Below, in pieces: positions 24,273-37,799 of a DNA stretch of 64,000 bases. The translations under genes were made by a program, and so were the position numbers. The notes beneath the pieces were generated by a model. It had not been told where the DNA came from and did no database searches. It saw only the letters and a program-made list of their open reading frames with translations. The first letter of the stretch is position 1, and every line of letters starts with the position of its first letter. Source of the DNA: Camphora micrantha (Eukaryota; Streptophyta; Magnoliopsida; Laurales; Lauraceae); contig QPKB01000002.1 of NCBI GenBank assembly GCA_003546025.1, forward strand, positions 63,159,105 through 63,223,104, read 5' to 3'.

Positions 24273-27200
24273 TCACAACGCTGGACATCCATCCACCTGT
24301 ATCCCTTTAGCTGTGGGACATTTGGCCAGATCGCAATGCTCGCCTCCTGTACCCCACCAAACCAAGCTCTTGTTCTCCATGCTCAATGTAAAGTACAATA
24401 ACATCCCCATGAATGCGACTCCGGCATCAAGTGCAGCAGAAAGAACATAGTTATACCTCTGCCACCACTTCTTCCTGTACCTAAATATGAAAAAGTTAAA
24501 TATGGTACCAACCAACGCCCATGAGTTGTAATTCAATGCAGTCGCCGGTGGCATGATGGCTGTTGCTCCTAGAAGGATGGGAAGATTTATCAGAGGGATC
24601 CAGGACTGCTTGGGAAATGCCTTATGCAGGAGCCATATTATCAATGGGCCGACAGCGCCACCAAGGAAGAACCAGTTGAGGGCTGCGTACTTCCCAAGTG
24701 AGCCAAAGATTCGCTTAGGTCCTACTAGGCCCCACATGACAGATGCATCAAAGAACACATGGTCACTAGGGCATGTCCATGGACTGTTGTTCGGCAAGAG
24801 TTCATCGTGGCATATGTGCTCGACAGAATTCAGTAGCCACCATGCTACTGCAAGGTTGATTGTTCCTGCTATTATAGTGCCAATAAACTGGTTGACAAGC
24901 CCAGCAAATGTACAAAGCAGAAGGGAGGAATAAATTGGCAGTCAGTAGAAGTGAAGAAGACCTAATAAAAGAAAAATGCAGTAGAGAGTTCAAAGGAACC
25001 AGGTTGGATATTTCATGTCAAAAGTAGTGTCTATCTTCTCTGTTGTGTTTAAGTTGCTGCATAAATAAGTACACCCATGCAAGTGTTGAATAGTAGTAGA
25101 GATATTAGGAACAGGTTAGAGAGGATAAGATTTAGCTTTTTGAATGAAGACTTAAAATGGGTGATTCCTTATCCTGTTCTTATTCTTGTATAAATGGAGA
25201 TGCATTCTCATAATAAAGCCCCAATAAATTCTATGCAATGCAGTTGTTTGAAAGTCATCAAATAGCTAGATGGGGAAACAAATTTACATCTACTTTCTCT
25301 CTGTTTCTTCTTTCAGTTAGATGCCTTGAAGATTACACTAGCAGATGTTTGAATGGATAAAGAGAAGTATACTGCAAACCTGAACTAAGAACATTGATCT
25401 AGGAGGAATCTTCATGTAATGGCCGAGCTTGAAATCAGAGAGGAAAGAGATCGCCTGGGCCATGCTCATATACCCATAGACTTTGAAACAGACATTGGCT
25501 ATGGGCATTCCGGGCAGAATCAGACCCATTATATATTCTGTGATAATATTCAGCCCTGGGGTCTGAAAAAATAAAAATGTTAGATGTAACAGTATGAATG
25601 CTACTAATTTTTTTAGGTGTCACTTGGTAGAAAATATTCCTACTTGATATATTATTGTCATGGTATGGTTTGCGTTAACATCAATTACTCAAATCTCCCA
25701 TTTGAGGTATTGGATCATTTTTGTGTAGTGGTTATATGTAAAGGATATGTTTGTTTACATAGTATTGAATTCATAAGAAATTTAAGCATTGTGTCGCTAT
25801 TTTAGGGGCTAAAATTGAAAAGATAAAGGTGAAGAAGTACAAAAGCCATCAAATAGTTCCACTTTGGTGTATGAATAGATTACCCAACCATCACCTAGTA
25901 CATAAATCCTAGGAAGGTGATGCTCCCATCTACATCTCCATCATATATCATTCGCTCATCATCTCTTTAATTTACCTTCATTGGACCTGGTTTTGTAGTG
26001 AATTCCCAGGAATTTGATTAAGAGCAAACAAACAGGCTCCAATTCTTGGTATATTCAACGCATCCTTAAGATGGACATGGTATTTTTCCTTAAATCAACA
26101 AAGATTCTTATGGATGAAATGACATGAACGAACAAGAAAGAGAAAACAAGTTTGTACCTGATTTGTTGTGGCAGTTATAATGGAGATAGGAAGAGTAAAT
26201 AGAAAGGCGATACCGCAGGCAAAGAGAAGACCCCACCAAGGAAGTTGGACCTGATCTTTCAGGGCAATGCACATGATGAGAGAGATGCCCGGAGTCACAG
26301 CAAGCAAGACGTAGAACCATGATCCAGGTATGTCTTTGTACTTCCTCATCAATTTTGTGTGTATGTCATCCTTGCCTTTATATGAATCCCGAAAGCGCTC
26401 ATACACCTCTCTGCACAGTTGAACCTCTCTTAATTAGTCAAATTGCTCATATGACTGCCTAATGCATTTAGACATAAGACATTGCTTAAAAAATGACAGA
26501 AAGCTGGCCCATTATTGTCACAAAAATCGTCAGGATATTTTCAAATTTGTGTTTTTTCTTCGATATTATTGAGAAGATTAAAACATAATTTTAAAGATTT
26601 TCCCTTTTTCTCATTTTTATTAAGAAACTGTCATAGTAATATCGAAAATACCATTTCAGGTTTATACTGTTGAATTATCTCAATATTTTCAAGAATATTT
26701 CGTCACACTCTGCTGCTCAGCGCCCACGAAATTTAATCACCTTGGCCACAATACAAAGATCACCGCCCATAAAATTACTTAGTTGGAAGATTACCCTTTA
26801 TTGGAATGTAAAAAAATCAAATGAAGATGAAAGAAAAACATACACTGAAATCATACCTTCCATTGAAAAGAGCTACATGTGTGAGGGTCGACGCAATGGT
26901 GGCAAACCCAAAACCATAAGTAAAAACAAAGAACAAACTCAGATGTATTTGTCCTTGTGAATCATATGCAGGCATATCCATCTCAAACTTGTCATTAACA
27001 ATTGCTGATATGTTATACTTTTGGCCATTGGCTGTGAACCAGCCAAAAGAGAACAGAGGAAATGTCTTGGCATTGTATATATCCAATGCCCAATAAGCAA
27101 TGGGAATCACAACATAGACTATGATGAGGAAGCCCCAGTAGATGTTGGCAATGGCAAAGAAGGGGTAGATAAGTGGGCTGAACAATAAGGCTGCAACAGC

Positions 27201-30169
27201 GGACCAGTCGAGGGTGGAGGCTCCCAGGCCCAAGCCACGCGTACCAGACCCCAGCTGCTGAGCAGTGATTGACTTGGAGAAGGCCCAACAGATCCATGAG
27301 ATGTTGGTCAGTGTTGGGAAGATGTAGCCTGGGAGAACATACCATGAGAAACTGCAGATGAGTGCAATAAGGAAGAACTTTGCGCGGGACATATGTTGCT
27401 CATCCTTCTCATGCAAGGCCCTGATAATTCAAATTCAATTCATCATCATCATTATTAGTTATTACTATTCCAGGAATTACATATAGAATGATTTCAGTAG
27501 ATTATATATCATTAGTTGTTCAAACAAGATGATCATGAAGACGACAAGACAATGATGATCTTTTAATACTTTGGACCTATGGCCTGCTTCAGCTACATAA
27601 CTAAGAACGCATCGTCCAAGTTAGCTATTGCTGGGCCTCACTACCTGAAGACTCCGACACGTAGTCGGAGATCTATAGCATTCCTGTCCATGAATCTCCT
27701 GGATCTGGATCTCAATGTAATAGTGCACGACTTAGTGGCTCGGAACACCACTCTTTGGTGGAACATCTTTTGACAGGAAAATTGTAAATCTTTTAAATGA
27801 TTCTCACAGAATGAAATTCAGTTAAGCATCCTTGAAGCCTGAAATCCTTGTATATTGTACAAATCCTTCATATCCTAAAAATTTGATGAAGAATAGCAGA
27901 TAGAAGTAAGATTAAAGAAGATAGCAGGTTTTAATTTTCTACAGGGACCTACCGGAAAAGTGAAACTTGAACGAGAGTACCGGGCCACCACATGTGAGCC
28001 GGCTCCACCACATACTTCCGCAGAAGCCCCGCCCATCCATATCCCAGAACCTGCACCATCTACTCAAGTTAGCACCATTAATTCTTTCAGTAAAATCGTA
28101 CGTACAAATCAGTTTTTACCCACATGAAATTGTAGGTGGGAAACATGTGGACCCACCTAAGGAGGACATCAATGGTATAATCTCAACCTTGGAACAGAGG
28201 ATGCCATTTTTTTTATTTTTTTTTACAGTGGATTGGATGCCTTTAAATTCATGGGTTGCTGCTCTTTTGACGGGCCCCATGCCTCCTTAACAGTATTTTG
28301 AAAAAGTATATTTGATAGGGGCAATTTTTAAAATGTAAAAAGAACTTTGTCCCTCCCACTAGATCACCCACGAGATGGGAGGTCGGCAACATTATCATAT
28401 TTCAGAGCACTAACCCCAAGGATGATTTGTAAGTTAGAATTTAGAGCAAGCCAATACAAGGTAACCATCCGTTTGTGAGCGCACAATTTTATTTTATTTT
28501 ATTTTATTTTATTTTATTTTATTTTATTTTGTAGCGGAGGTTTTAATTATTTGGGATGGACTAATCCCTCCGAACCAAAGGGAAGCTGGGTAAAACCCCT
28601 GCGGTCCCAGGTTGCAGCACTAGTGGATTCAACCTTTGGTTCCTGAAGAGTGGGGAAGTGGGGATCAATACCAAAACCTCTAGCTCCGAAAGAGAGAGGA
28701 ATCATGGACCTGACTACTCAGCCACTTAAAAATTATAAAAAATCTTATAAAATCAAGTTCTAATGATAACAAAACTTGAAGAAAAAAGAGTCTTGATTCA
28801 TTTTTCATTAAAGAAGACATCGCTTGATAGCCATTTAATTGTCTTTAATTTTAAAATTTAACCACAATTTTCTAAAATTCCTATAAATTAGAATTTCACC
28901 AAACAAATCAACATTAGAAATTATCTAATGTCATGATAAATTAAAATTATGTGCTAACGTGGGATTCACATTTCTAGAGTGTCTTTACACTTCATTCTCA
29001 ACTGCTCTCCACATGAAATAAATAAATAAAAGGGCACCTCCACACCAGTAACATTTAAAACAAAACAAAAAAAAAAAAAACAAAAAACAAAAACAAAAAC
29101 AAAAACAAAAAAAAAACCTCAAAGGCATTCTTAAAGAGGCGCACATTAGATTCATTATTAAAAAAATAAGGAGAATATTACCAGAAAAATCACCTTAAAT
29201 GTCTTATACACAAAAAAGGGCCCTTAAAGTTTCTCTGTAATAGTAAGGAAGAGACGGAAATTGGTGAGCGGGCCTTTAAGGAACTATGACGGTCTTTAGG
29301 TTATTTTTTCGATAATTTCCTCAAAAATAAAACATCCTTTCAGGACCACAAAAAAATGATTTTGAGTTTCGGTAAAAAAAAAAAAAAAGAAACCTTTTCT
29401 TCCGAGAGACAAAAGATCACCATTATTATTATTATTATTATTTTTTGCTGAGTTGGCCACAGGAGAGGAAAGTGTAAACACCCTCACATGGATGATCCCT
29501 AGCAGGGGCTATGGGGCCCAAATCGGTATCCACAGCAACTCCCTGTGATTCGACGAAACATCACCATTTGAAACATAAAACATGTACACTAATGGAGAAC
29601 TTCAAAAGCTCTTCAATAGAAAGAAGGGAAAACGAGCAAAAGAGAAATAGATTGACCTGTGTAGTAATTATAAGAATCCAACTAGCAAGAAAAGTGATGC
29701 CCCTCCCATAGAAAGCCTTAATAATAGTCACAATCCCCACTGCATATGCCGATCCATTCCCAAACGCGCATCCAGCATTAGCAAAGATGGTTATGAGAAC
29801 ATGTTCCTTCATGTTGAAAGGCCCAGGATTGAGCGACACCTCTCTATCTCTAATCCCCGGCAGAGAAACTCGAAATCTCCGCCGAGGAAGAACAGACGCC
29901 AGAAAGTGTCGCACAGGCAGCGAAGCCACCTGTACAGAGATCTGAGAGATGAAGAGCGGCTCCGTTCGGTAGGAGAATAACTGGTTGAGGAATGAAAGCA
30001 GTGCACAAGATAGCACGCCTAGGAACCACATCCGAAAGGTCCAGATCGGAAGAGAGGGGTCGTCAGTGTTGCTCACAGTCAGTCTAACCTGTTCAATGGG
30101 TGAGATGTCTTCTTCAGCTTCTACTTCTACTGTGTTTTTTGCCTTCATCACTACTTCCACATTTCCCAT
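24273..30169 (-). CDS. Oligopeptide transporter (OPT family), copy 2
   Basis: Tandem paralogue of the gene at 7678-13396, with the same six-exon structure: 30169-29657, 28050-27953, 27420-26857, 26410-26158, 25562-25380 and 24887-24273. Every splice site and exon length is conserved (741 aa). NPGPFN and KIPPR are intact. I count about 32 residue differences from copy 1. These include G87R in a membrane-proximal stretch, F113L just before NPG, a three-residue change at about 329-331 (SDL to FGW) and IM-rich changes in the last exon. There are no stops or frameshifts, so it is probably functional, though the clustered radical changes could mean altered function or early decay. The intended start is the ATG at 30169; a TTG upstream in the same frame is not needed. 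Confidence 0.92.
28486..28732 (-). mobile_element. Au-like SINE with (AAAAT)n tail in OPT copy 2 intron 1
   Basis: On the minus strand: a tRNA-like head near 28732 (tggctgagtagtcaggtcc), a body with taaaacccc and ggactaatcc motifs, and a tail of (AAAAT)n seen as (attttattt)n at 28486-28530. This is the more complete version of the deleted copy at 11770-11945. Target duplications were not recognised. Confidence 0.7.
29055..29118. repeat. A-rich simple repeat (aaaac)n
   Basis: Counterpart of 12262-12330 in OPT intron 1, with a different unit count. Confidence 0.75.
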
Positions 30170-30764
30170 GGCCGCAAGCAATGGTGTGTGTGAGTGGAGA
30201 GATTTGCTTGGTTGGTTGGTTTTTCAGCTTTTGTTTTAACTAATGTAATGATGGTGTTAAGGAAGGTAAAACTTTTGGGGTGTATTATTGCAAGGTATCA
30301 TATATGTGCAAGTTGGTGATGACTGATGACCAGGAAAGTCGTTGGGACTGCATGAAAAATGCCAATTGAGTGATTCTGATTGGGCAGAGGCCTGTAGCAC
30401 TATGTGGTCTACGTTCTCTGGGTTTGAGTGCCATCTTCAATGGTAGGGTTGTTGCTGGGGTGTCAAAGGTCGGGCTTTGATATGTCCAAGCCCTGCTAAA
30501 TTAAGACTGGACTACAAGATTAAGGCTGCCTGATCCATTGGCATACATGTTGAACCCAAGCCTAGGTGTTGCAAGATTTCGAGCCCATGTTAGGTCCTGA
30601 GTCCAGTAGTTTTAACTGGAAAGTTGTTGGCTGTTTAAAAAAGGGAATGTGTTAAACTAGGTGTCGTCATTTCTTTATTATAGACCAATGAAACTAAAAT
30701 TCTTGTTCATGCTTATTAAAAATAGAGAGCATTAAATAATAAACTTAGATCATTGTATATGTGT

Positions 30765-30766
<2 letters not shown>

Positions 30767-30801
<35 letters not shown>

Positions 30802-30809
30802 AGAGAGAT
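30767..30809. repeat. (TA)n-(GA)n compound microsatellite
   Basis: Counterpart of the repeat at 14692-14733. Confidence 0.8.
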
Positions 30810-30861
30810 AGTAAATTATGCTAGTGGCAACTGCCTATATGATTATTATAAATTAGAGTTT

Positions 30862-31030
30862 ATTCTTTTTTTTTCTTTTTTTGGCTAACGGACGGTTTCC
30901 AACCCTTTGGGCTGAACTAATCCCTCCGAGTCCAGAGAGAAGCCGGAAAAAACCCATGTGGCCCCACGTGATAGAACTAGTGGACTCACTTCAAGTGGTA
31001 ACACTAGTGGACTCAACCTTTGATTCCTGA
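30862..31030 (-). mobile_element. Au-like SINE (B2 copy)
   Basis: Counterpart of 14794-14970. The flanking duplication aattaga(g/a)ttta survives with one change. Same truncation and orientation, so it was inherited through the duplication and is not an independent insertion. Confidence 0.75.
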
Positions 31031-31589
31031 AGAATTAGAATTTATTCAATTACCATGCCTACTTGATCCAGGGACGGATCCAATATTTTCTTCTAATTGT
31101 GGGGGGGAGGAGGGAAGAAGTTGATCGGCCAATAATGTTGGTGAGCCCACATATGAAAAATCTAAACCATTCAAGAAATGACCCCTTCCCTTATTATCTA
31201 CATAAGATTCTCTAAAAAAGAAAGACTTCTCTTACAAATAGATTACGTGTAAAGTCCAACTCTATGGGGTTTATTAGGGTCAGTATTTGATTAATTTAGC
31301 TCCTTTTACATTTATATCCCCACCTTGATTTAGAACCACGCCATGTTTTGATACTCATTGATCCTTTTACCCACTATTGGATTGGATCTTATAAGAGTGA
31401 GAAATTATTATTAAAATGGTGTTAGACTTTAAAATTATTAAATAAAAAGCTATGATGATTTCAATGCAGATGCCATCTAAATAGTAGAGATAGAGAAAAG
31501 AGATGGATGCCTTGATCTATTAATTGTAATATGATATTGAAATTATAACTTGTTCAATTAAAAATAAATGTAAGCTATGATGTCGTAAG

Positions 31590-32056
31590 TGATAGACGGC
31601 CCTGGGCCAGACTGGGCTAATGAGATTTGACATAGAAGCCCAAGCCCATTATTATATTCTCTTACTTTTTGGGCCTGACCTTGGCCTGCCATCTTTAAAA
31701 AATCTGTCCAATCTAACGTGAAAGTGGTCTGGAGGGCTAGACCAGCCCATGCCAGCCCTAGTCTTTCATTTGGCTATGAACCCCAGGACATGTCCCAACA
31801 GTCCAACTTCCAAATAAAAATGGGTCAAAATATTTGAGACCGTTGGGCCTGGGTCGGGCTGTGCCTGGTGCCAGGCAGGGCTGCCCGCGGGCTTGGGGGC
31901 GCTGGCCCAGCATGGCACGGATTTTATCTGGGCCGTGCCATGGGCCTGGCAGCCCTGGCCCAGAGGGGGACTCTCGGGCCAGGTTGTACCAGCCCGTTGA
32001 CCAAGTCATGCCTGGCCTTGCTGGGCTTGAGCTGCCCGCCATTTTTACATGCCCAG
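31590..32056. repeat. GC-rich ggcc repeat (B2 copy)
   Basis: Matches 15526-15978 closely, with small indels. The long frames on both strands are compositional. Confidence 0.6.
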
Positions 32057-34163
32057 TTAGTCGATCCTTTTTGTTTTCTAGTTTGGATATTTGGAAACTG
32101 TTTTTCTTCTCCATTAATGGCGGCTGGGTGATTTAACTTTTGTAAGTGAGTCAGTCCCACCTTTCTGTAACCCAATTCACACGTATCATAAGCAGCCTCA
32201 TTTAATGAAATGAATTTCTTATCCATGGCTCAGTTGATTACGTGTGAAATATATCCTACAGGCTGCAGTATATATGAGTTGCAACTTGCAAAGGACTGCC
32301 AGTGCCACTCCTGCATAAGTGAAATGTGGAGCTACCTAGCTTGACAAGCTTACACCTTAGGACTGTCTTTTTCGTTAGACAAGTTTACTGAATACTTAAT
32401 GCTTAATTAAAGTTAGAAAACTCGTGACTCGTACTCGACTCGTCCAATGCAAAAAAATGGACTTGGATAGAGTAATGCGGTGACCCGAAAGAATCATGTT
32501 TTTTAAAATAATTTTAAAAATATTTATAAAATATCAAAAACTATATTTATTTACATGCATTCAGGATGATCAATCCAAATTAATAAATTTATATATGTAA
32601 GAAAAGTACGACCGTAAAAGATAAAACAAAGAATATTGGATACTATATAATATGTTAGTCCAAATATCGACACTAAAAGAGCAAATATAAGTTTCAAATT
32701 CCATTCTAATTATCATTTTAAATTACCGACTTCAAACTTCATGCATAATTACTTATAATTAAATTATAATTATTTAAAATTAAATTTTTTAATGAAATGA
32801 TTCGAATTACAAACAATTTATTAGAATGAGATGACTTGGCCAAATTATCTCTAATTTTGACTCGGCCCTTTGGTAAAAATGAGATACTAAGGATAATCAA
32901 GAGTCATTTGGGAGACTTTTCCAGCATGCGCTAAATCTAATAAAATAGGACAAGAAAATCTCATGGAGATATGTGTAGACGAATTCCAACATGATGAGTA
33001 AAGGACGAAGAAGGAATCTCGTCCGTAATTGGCTAGCTAGCTGATCCAAACTTTTCCACAGACATGTAGGTCGTCCCCAAATAGACTGATGGAGTTATGA
33101 TTTCCAGGGATGGTTCCACGAAGTTTCTCCTACGAGCAGACTGCAAGGGCCAGAATTTTTAGCTGGACCTTTATCCCTCCATCCAACTCCCTCCACTTTA
33201 CATTCCATCTTGATTGGACACTCAAATGTATCTCGTTTTCTCCTCCCTACAAACAAACAAACGGACCCAAATAAGAGACCTTTCCATCTATATGTGGCCT
33301 GGCTGTTGCCTGGTGAAAATCCTCCCTCGTTACATACTCACAGGTTGCAACGTGACTCCTGATTTGGATCATTGTGACCATGTTTTTGTTATTTATAGTT
33401 TTCCCCCCCTTACTTGAATAGTTGGTTACCAAGATCTAATCTTATGAGTTATGGAACAAGCTGATATTAACCATTTGCTCTTTAATGTAAGGAAGTTTAC
33501 TTCGGCATGTTGGTTTTGATGCACTAATAAAGTTGAGTGGTAAAGATACAGCCAATGGTCAATTTTTTTTTTTTTTTTTTTTTTTTGATCTTTACCTCGT
33601 TCGAGTAGTTAAAAACCTGCAGTGAAGTTAAAGTTTCCATCATGTGGACGACTCATGTCACTCTTACTTTATTTTTACCATAAAAACTTTACCTGTAAAA
33701 AGTCTGATAAAATAAAGCCCATACAAAAAATAATAACTTTTATACTCTTCCTTTCTCGGCTTACCTTATACAAAATAAACACAAACATTACTTCACCACT
33801 TACAACGTCTCACTTTTTTCATTGATGTGATATCTACCTCTTCTTTACTTATAAACAAAATAAATATGCTTTTATGTGGGTACGAATGGGTTTAAAAAAA
33901 AAAAAAAAAAAACCATCGTCTCAAATGTTGTATCAGCCAAGCTGAAACATCTACCATGCAGCCCGGCCACATATTGGTAATCTGCAGATTTATTGCTTTG
34001 TTTCATTCTTTTTATTTAAAACAATAATAATTTTAGGTTCCTTTATAAGTGATTTTAGCTATGAATAAAATAACAAAATAAAATGAAAACAGAGTTATGA
34101 ATAAAATTGAAAGTTTAGAATAAACACATAAAATCAGTATCAGTCGTGGTCAAAACCTTGTTA

Positions 34164-34166
<3 letters not shown>

Positions 34167-34216
<50 letters not shown>

Positions 34217-34349
34217 GAATATTCAAGTGCATCTATCCCTCATCACACCACTTTTTCGGAAGTTTCAACTACAAAGGGCTTTTGTACTTTTGGAGAAGAT
34301 TTCCTTTTATACTTAAAACTTCTCCAAAAGAGGTGTCCCTCACCACACA

Positions 34350-34384
<35 letters not shown>
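34167..34384. mobile_element. (TA)n-hairpin-(TA)n (C2)
   Basis: TA run 34167-34213, a hairpin element about 34214-34352 with a damaged left arm (atccctcatcacaccac instead of ccatgtatggtgag), and TA run 34353-34384. The following gcgctaacttcaact stretch of other copies is partly missing. Confidence 0.65.
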
Positions 34385-34387
<3 letters not shown>

Positions 34388-35071
34388 TTTCCATATTCCC
34401 CAAGCTTTTGACAGCTGAAGTTTCAGGCCCATTGTGTCTGATTGAAAGCTAGAATTGACATAATCTGCATTTTAGTCGGGCCCTGATTTATATACAGGTG
34501 GAACCCAATTCTCATTGGTGGGAGTCAAGCCTTATACATTGCCAACACTCCGTAATCCAGCTATCATCACATATAAAACAATGATCAGGTCCTAACATCA
34601 AACCATCCTATTCCTAGCCACTAATTGATCCATGTGTGCCCCAACTATTAATTACTGGGAGTTGAAACTAAACTCCAAATGTCCACTATTCTAATGTAAT
34701 GATCAAAATGAATGACGCGCTGGTGTAAATCACTCAGGGTCGTCGCCTGGTTTGGGCCCGGTCAAAGCATTCTAAAAGCCTGGCTTATCTAATTATTGGG
34801 TCTAATATTCAGAGTGATCTAGCCACAGGCCTGAATGTGAGGATCAAGCCCACCCTTTTGCAAAATATACTATGCCCATTGGCCATTTGGTTAGATATGC
34901 CAGGCTAGGCTGGGTAAATGGTCTCCCCAAAGGACTATCGGTTAGATATGCCAGACTTGATATTTGCACGTTAACGGTTGAGGTTTAAAGAATTTCTGTA
35001 AATTTGTTCATGTGATATCTTAGGACTATGCGACATCTCTACATCAATGGGATATCACACAATATTCTCAT

Positions 35072-35881
35072 GAGGATTTTACTAGAAAATACCCCGTACT
35101 TATCTGTTGCACTTGTTAGTGCCTCAGAATACTTTCACCACAGAAGAATTCCTCCCGCCACTTTTTTTTTTTAATTATTATTTGAGAGCAACGATAGCGT
35201 CTCTTAAAATGAAATTTAGTGACGCTATCGTCACTCGTCTTTATATAAACTCACATTCGAAACCCACTTTTTCTCATCTCTAATTGTTTGCATCTTATTA
35301 TAATACTTGCACGTTTTCACATAAGAGACCTTCCACGCACAGAATCCTACATCATAACTTCTTTCTATTGCTCATCTTAAAGGTTGTTGGCTTCCATTTA
35401 AGAGGTCGGTACATGTTTTGGTACATTTGTGTATACATAAAACTATTAATTGTAGGTTCATGCTATTTATCATCCATTTCCTCTCGCCTTGTATAAGACC
35501 CATCTCAGATGGCTTCTATGGACACCATTAATGTGCGTCATTTGGATTAAATGACAGTTGTTAGAATCCCAAATAAGAATCCGCCAACCCATCTCTTTCC
35601 TCCATGTTGAACTTGTTGGCAGCTGTCTCATCCTCCAATGTGTTTATTTATGTGGAAATTGGAAGGGGAGAGGAAAGGGTTTGGAGTTTAAATAAAAAGC
35701 CGAAGAGTGACGCTAGCGTCACTAAAAACAACACTGAGAGACACTAGCGTCACTCATTTAAAATTAAAAAAAAAAAAAAAAAAACCAAACAGGGTCTGAC
35801 TGACCGCATTTGCGTGGTGCTAGTTCCGAGGCACTAACAAGTGCAACTGACAAATACTATATATTTTCCAATAAAATCCTC
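35072..35881. mobile_element. Palindrome-rich TIR element, possibly Mutator-like (C2)
   Basis: About 60-bp terminal inverted repeats. The left begins gaggattttactagaaaat; the right ends ttttccaataaaatcctc, and gcacttgttagtgcctc lies inside each. About 810 bp with no transposase. Near both ends are palindromes of the form agtgacgctagcgtcact, perfect at 35706-35723, and a tatataaa motif lies near 35243. The 3' end abuts B3 sequence, so no target duplication is expected. A Mutator-like origin is inferred from the long inverted repeats. Confidence 0.72.
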
Positions 35882-36021
35882 TATGATGATTTCAATGCAG
35901 ATGCCATCTAAATAGAAGAGATAGTGAAAAGAGATGGATGCTTTGATCTATTAATTGTAATATGATATTGAAATTATAACTTGTTCAATTAAAAATAAAT
36001 GTAAGATATGATGTCGTAAGT

Positions 36022-36483
36022 GATAGACGGCCCTGGGCCATTCTGGGCTATTGAGATTTGACATAGAAGCCCAAGCTCATTATTATAGTCTCTTACTGTT
36101 TGGGCCTGACCTTGGCCTGCCATCTTTAAAAAATCTGTCCAATCTCACGTGAAAGTGGTCTGGAGGGCTAGAGCAGCCCATGCCAGCCCTAGTCTTTGAT
36201 TTGGCTATGAACCCCAGGACATGTACCAACAGTTCAACATCCAAATAAAAATGGGTCAAAATATTTGAGACCGTTGGGCCTGGGTCGGACTGTACCTGGT
36301 GCCAGGCAGGGCTGCCCGTAGGCTTGGGGGCGCTGGCCCAGCATGGCACGGATTTTATCTGGGCCGTGCCAGGGGCCTGGCAGCCCTGGCCCAGAGGGGG
36401 ACTCTCGGGCCGGGTTGTGCCAGCCCATTGACGAAGTCATGCCTGGCCTGGGTTTTAGCTGCCCTCCATTTTTACATGCCTAG
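36022..36483. repeat. GC-rich ggcc repeat (B3 copy)
   Basis: Third copy of the island at 15526-15978. Confidence 0.6.
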
Positions 36484-37799
36484 TTTCTGGATCCCTGTTT
36501 TCTAGTTTGGATATTTGGAACCTGTTTTTCTAGCCCATTAATGGCGGCTAGGTGATTTAACTTTTGTAAGTGAGTCAGTCCCACCTTTCTGTAACCCAAT
36601 TCACACATATCATGAGCTGCCTTATTTGATGAAATGAATTTCATATCCATGGCTCAATTGATTACGTGTGAAATATATCCTACAGGCTGTAGTATATATG
36701 AGTTGCAAATGACTGCCAGTGCCACTCCTGCAGAAGTGAAATGTGGAGCTACCTAGCTTGACAAACCTACACCTTACGATTGCCTTTTCGTTAGAAAAGT
36801 TTACTGAATACTAATGCTTAATCAAGGTTAGAAAACTCATGACTCGGACTCGACTTGTCCAATGCAAAAAAAATTGATTTGGATAGAGTCACTGCAGTGA
36901 CCCGAAAGAATCATGTTTTTTTTTTTAATAATTTTAAAAATATTTAAAAATAAATTCAGTATTTATAAAATATAAAAAACAATATTTCTTTACATGCATT
37001 CAGGATGACCAATCCAAATTAATAAATTTATATATACAAAAAAAATACAATAATAAAAGATAAAATAAAAAATATTGGATACTACATAATATGTTAGTCC
37101 AAATATCGACCGTAAAAAAGTAAATATAAGTTTCAAATTTCATTTTAATTATTATTTTTAAATTACTGACTTCAAACCTCATACATAATTACTTATAAGT
37201 AAATTATAATTATTTAAAATTCAATTTTTTTATTAAATAATTTAAAATATAAATAATTTATTAAAATGAGATTACTCGATGTATTTTTGACTCAACTCTT
37301 TTTTGTTAAAATGAGATAGTCGGAACAATCAAAAGTCATCGGGAGAGTTTTCCAACCATATCCTAAATCTAATCAAATCGGAAGAAAATCTCATGGAGAT
37401 ATGACTAGACGAATTCCATGTTGGAATTATAGGGCCGTGATGAATAAAGGACAAAGAAGGAATCTCGTCCGTAATTGGCTGATCCGGACTTTTCCACAGA
37501 CATGTAGGTCGGCCCCAAATAGACTGATGGAGTTATGATTTCCAAAGACTAAGGATGGTTCCACGAAGTTTCTTCCTACGAGAAGACTGCGAGGGCCAGA
37601 AGTTTTTGGCTGGACCTTCATCCCTCCATCCAACTCCCTCGACTTACATTCCATCTTGATTGGACACTAACTGTATTTCTTTTTCCTCCTCCCACAAACA
37701 AACAAACGGACCCCAAAGAGGGACCTTTGCATCTGATTGTGGCCTCACCTGGCTGTCGCCGTCCATTTGGCTGGTAAATATCCTTCCTCATTGTATACT

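Larger units (their letters stand above)
22266..35881. repeat. Segmental duplication unit 2 (A2-B2-C2)
   Basis: Starts at the A-tract/ggaattacagg junction and carries OPT copy 2. It lacks the solo LTR, LINE and MITE of unit 1. B2 is shortened by a deletion of the LTR-like region near 33345. C2 includes a full inverted-repeat element, whose last base abuts unit 3. Confidence 0.9.
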
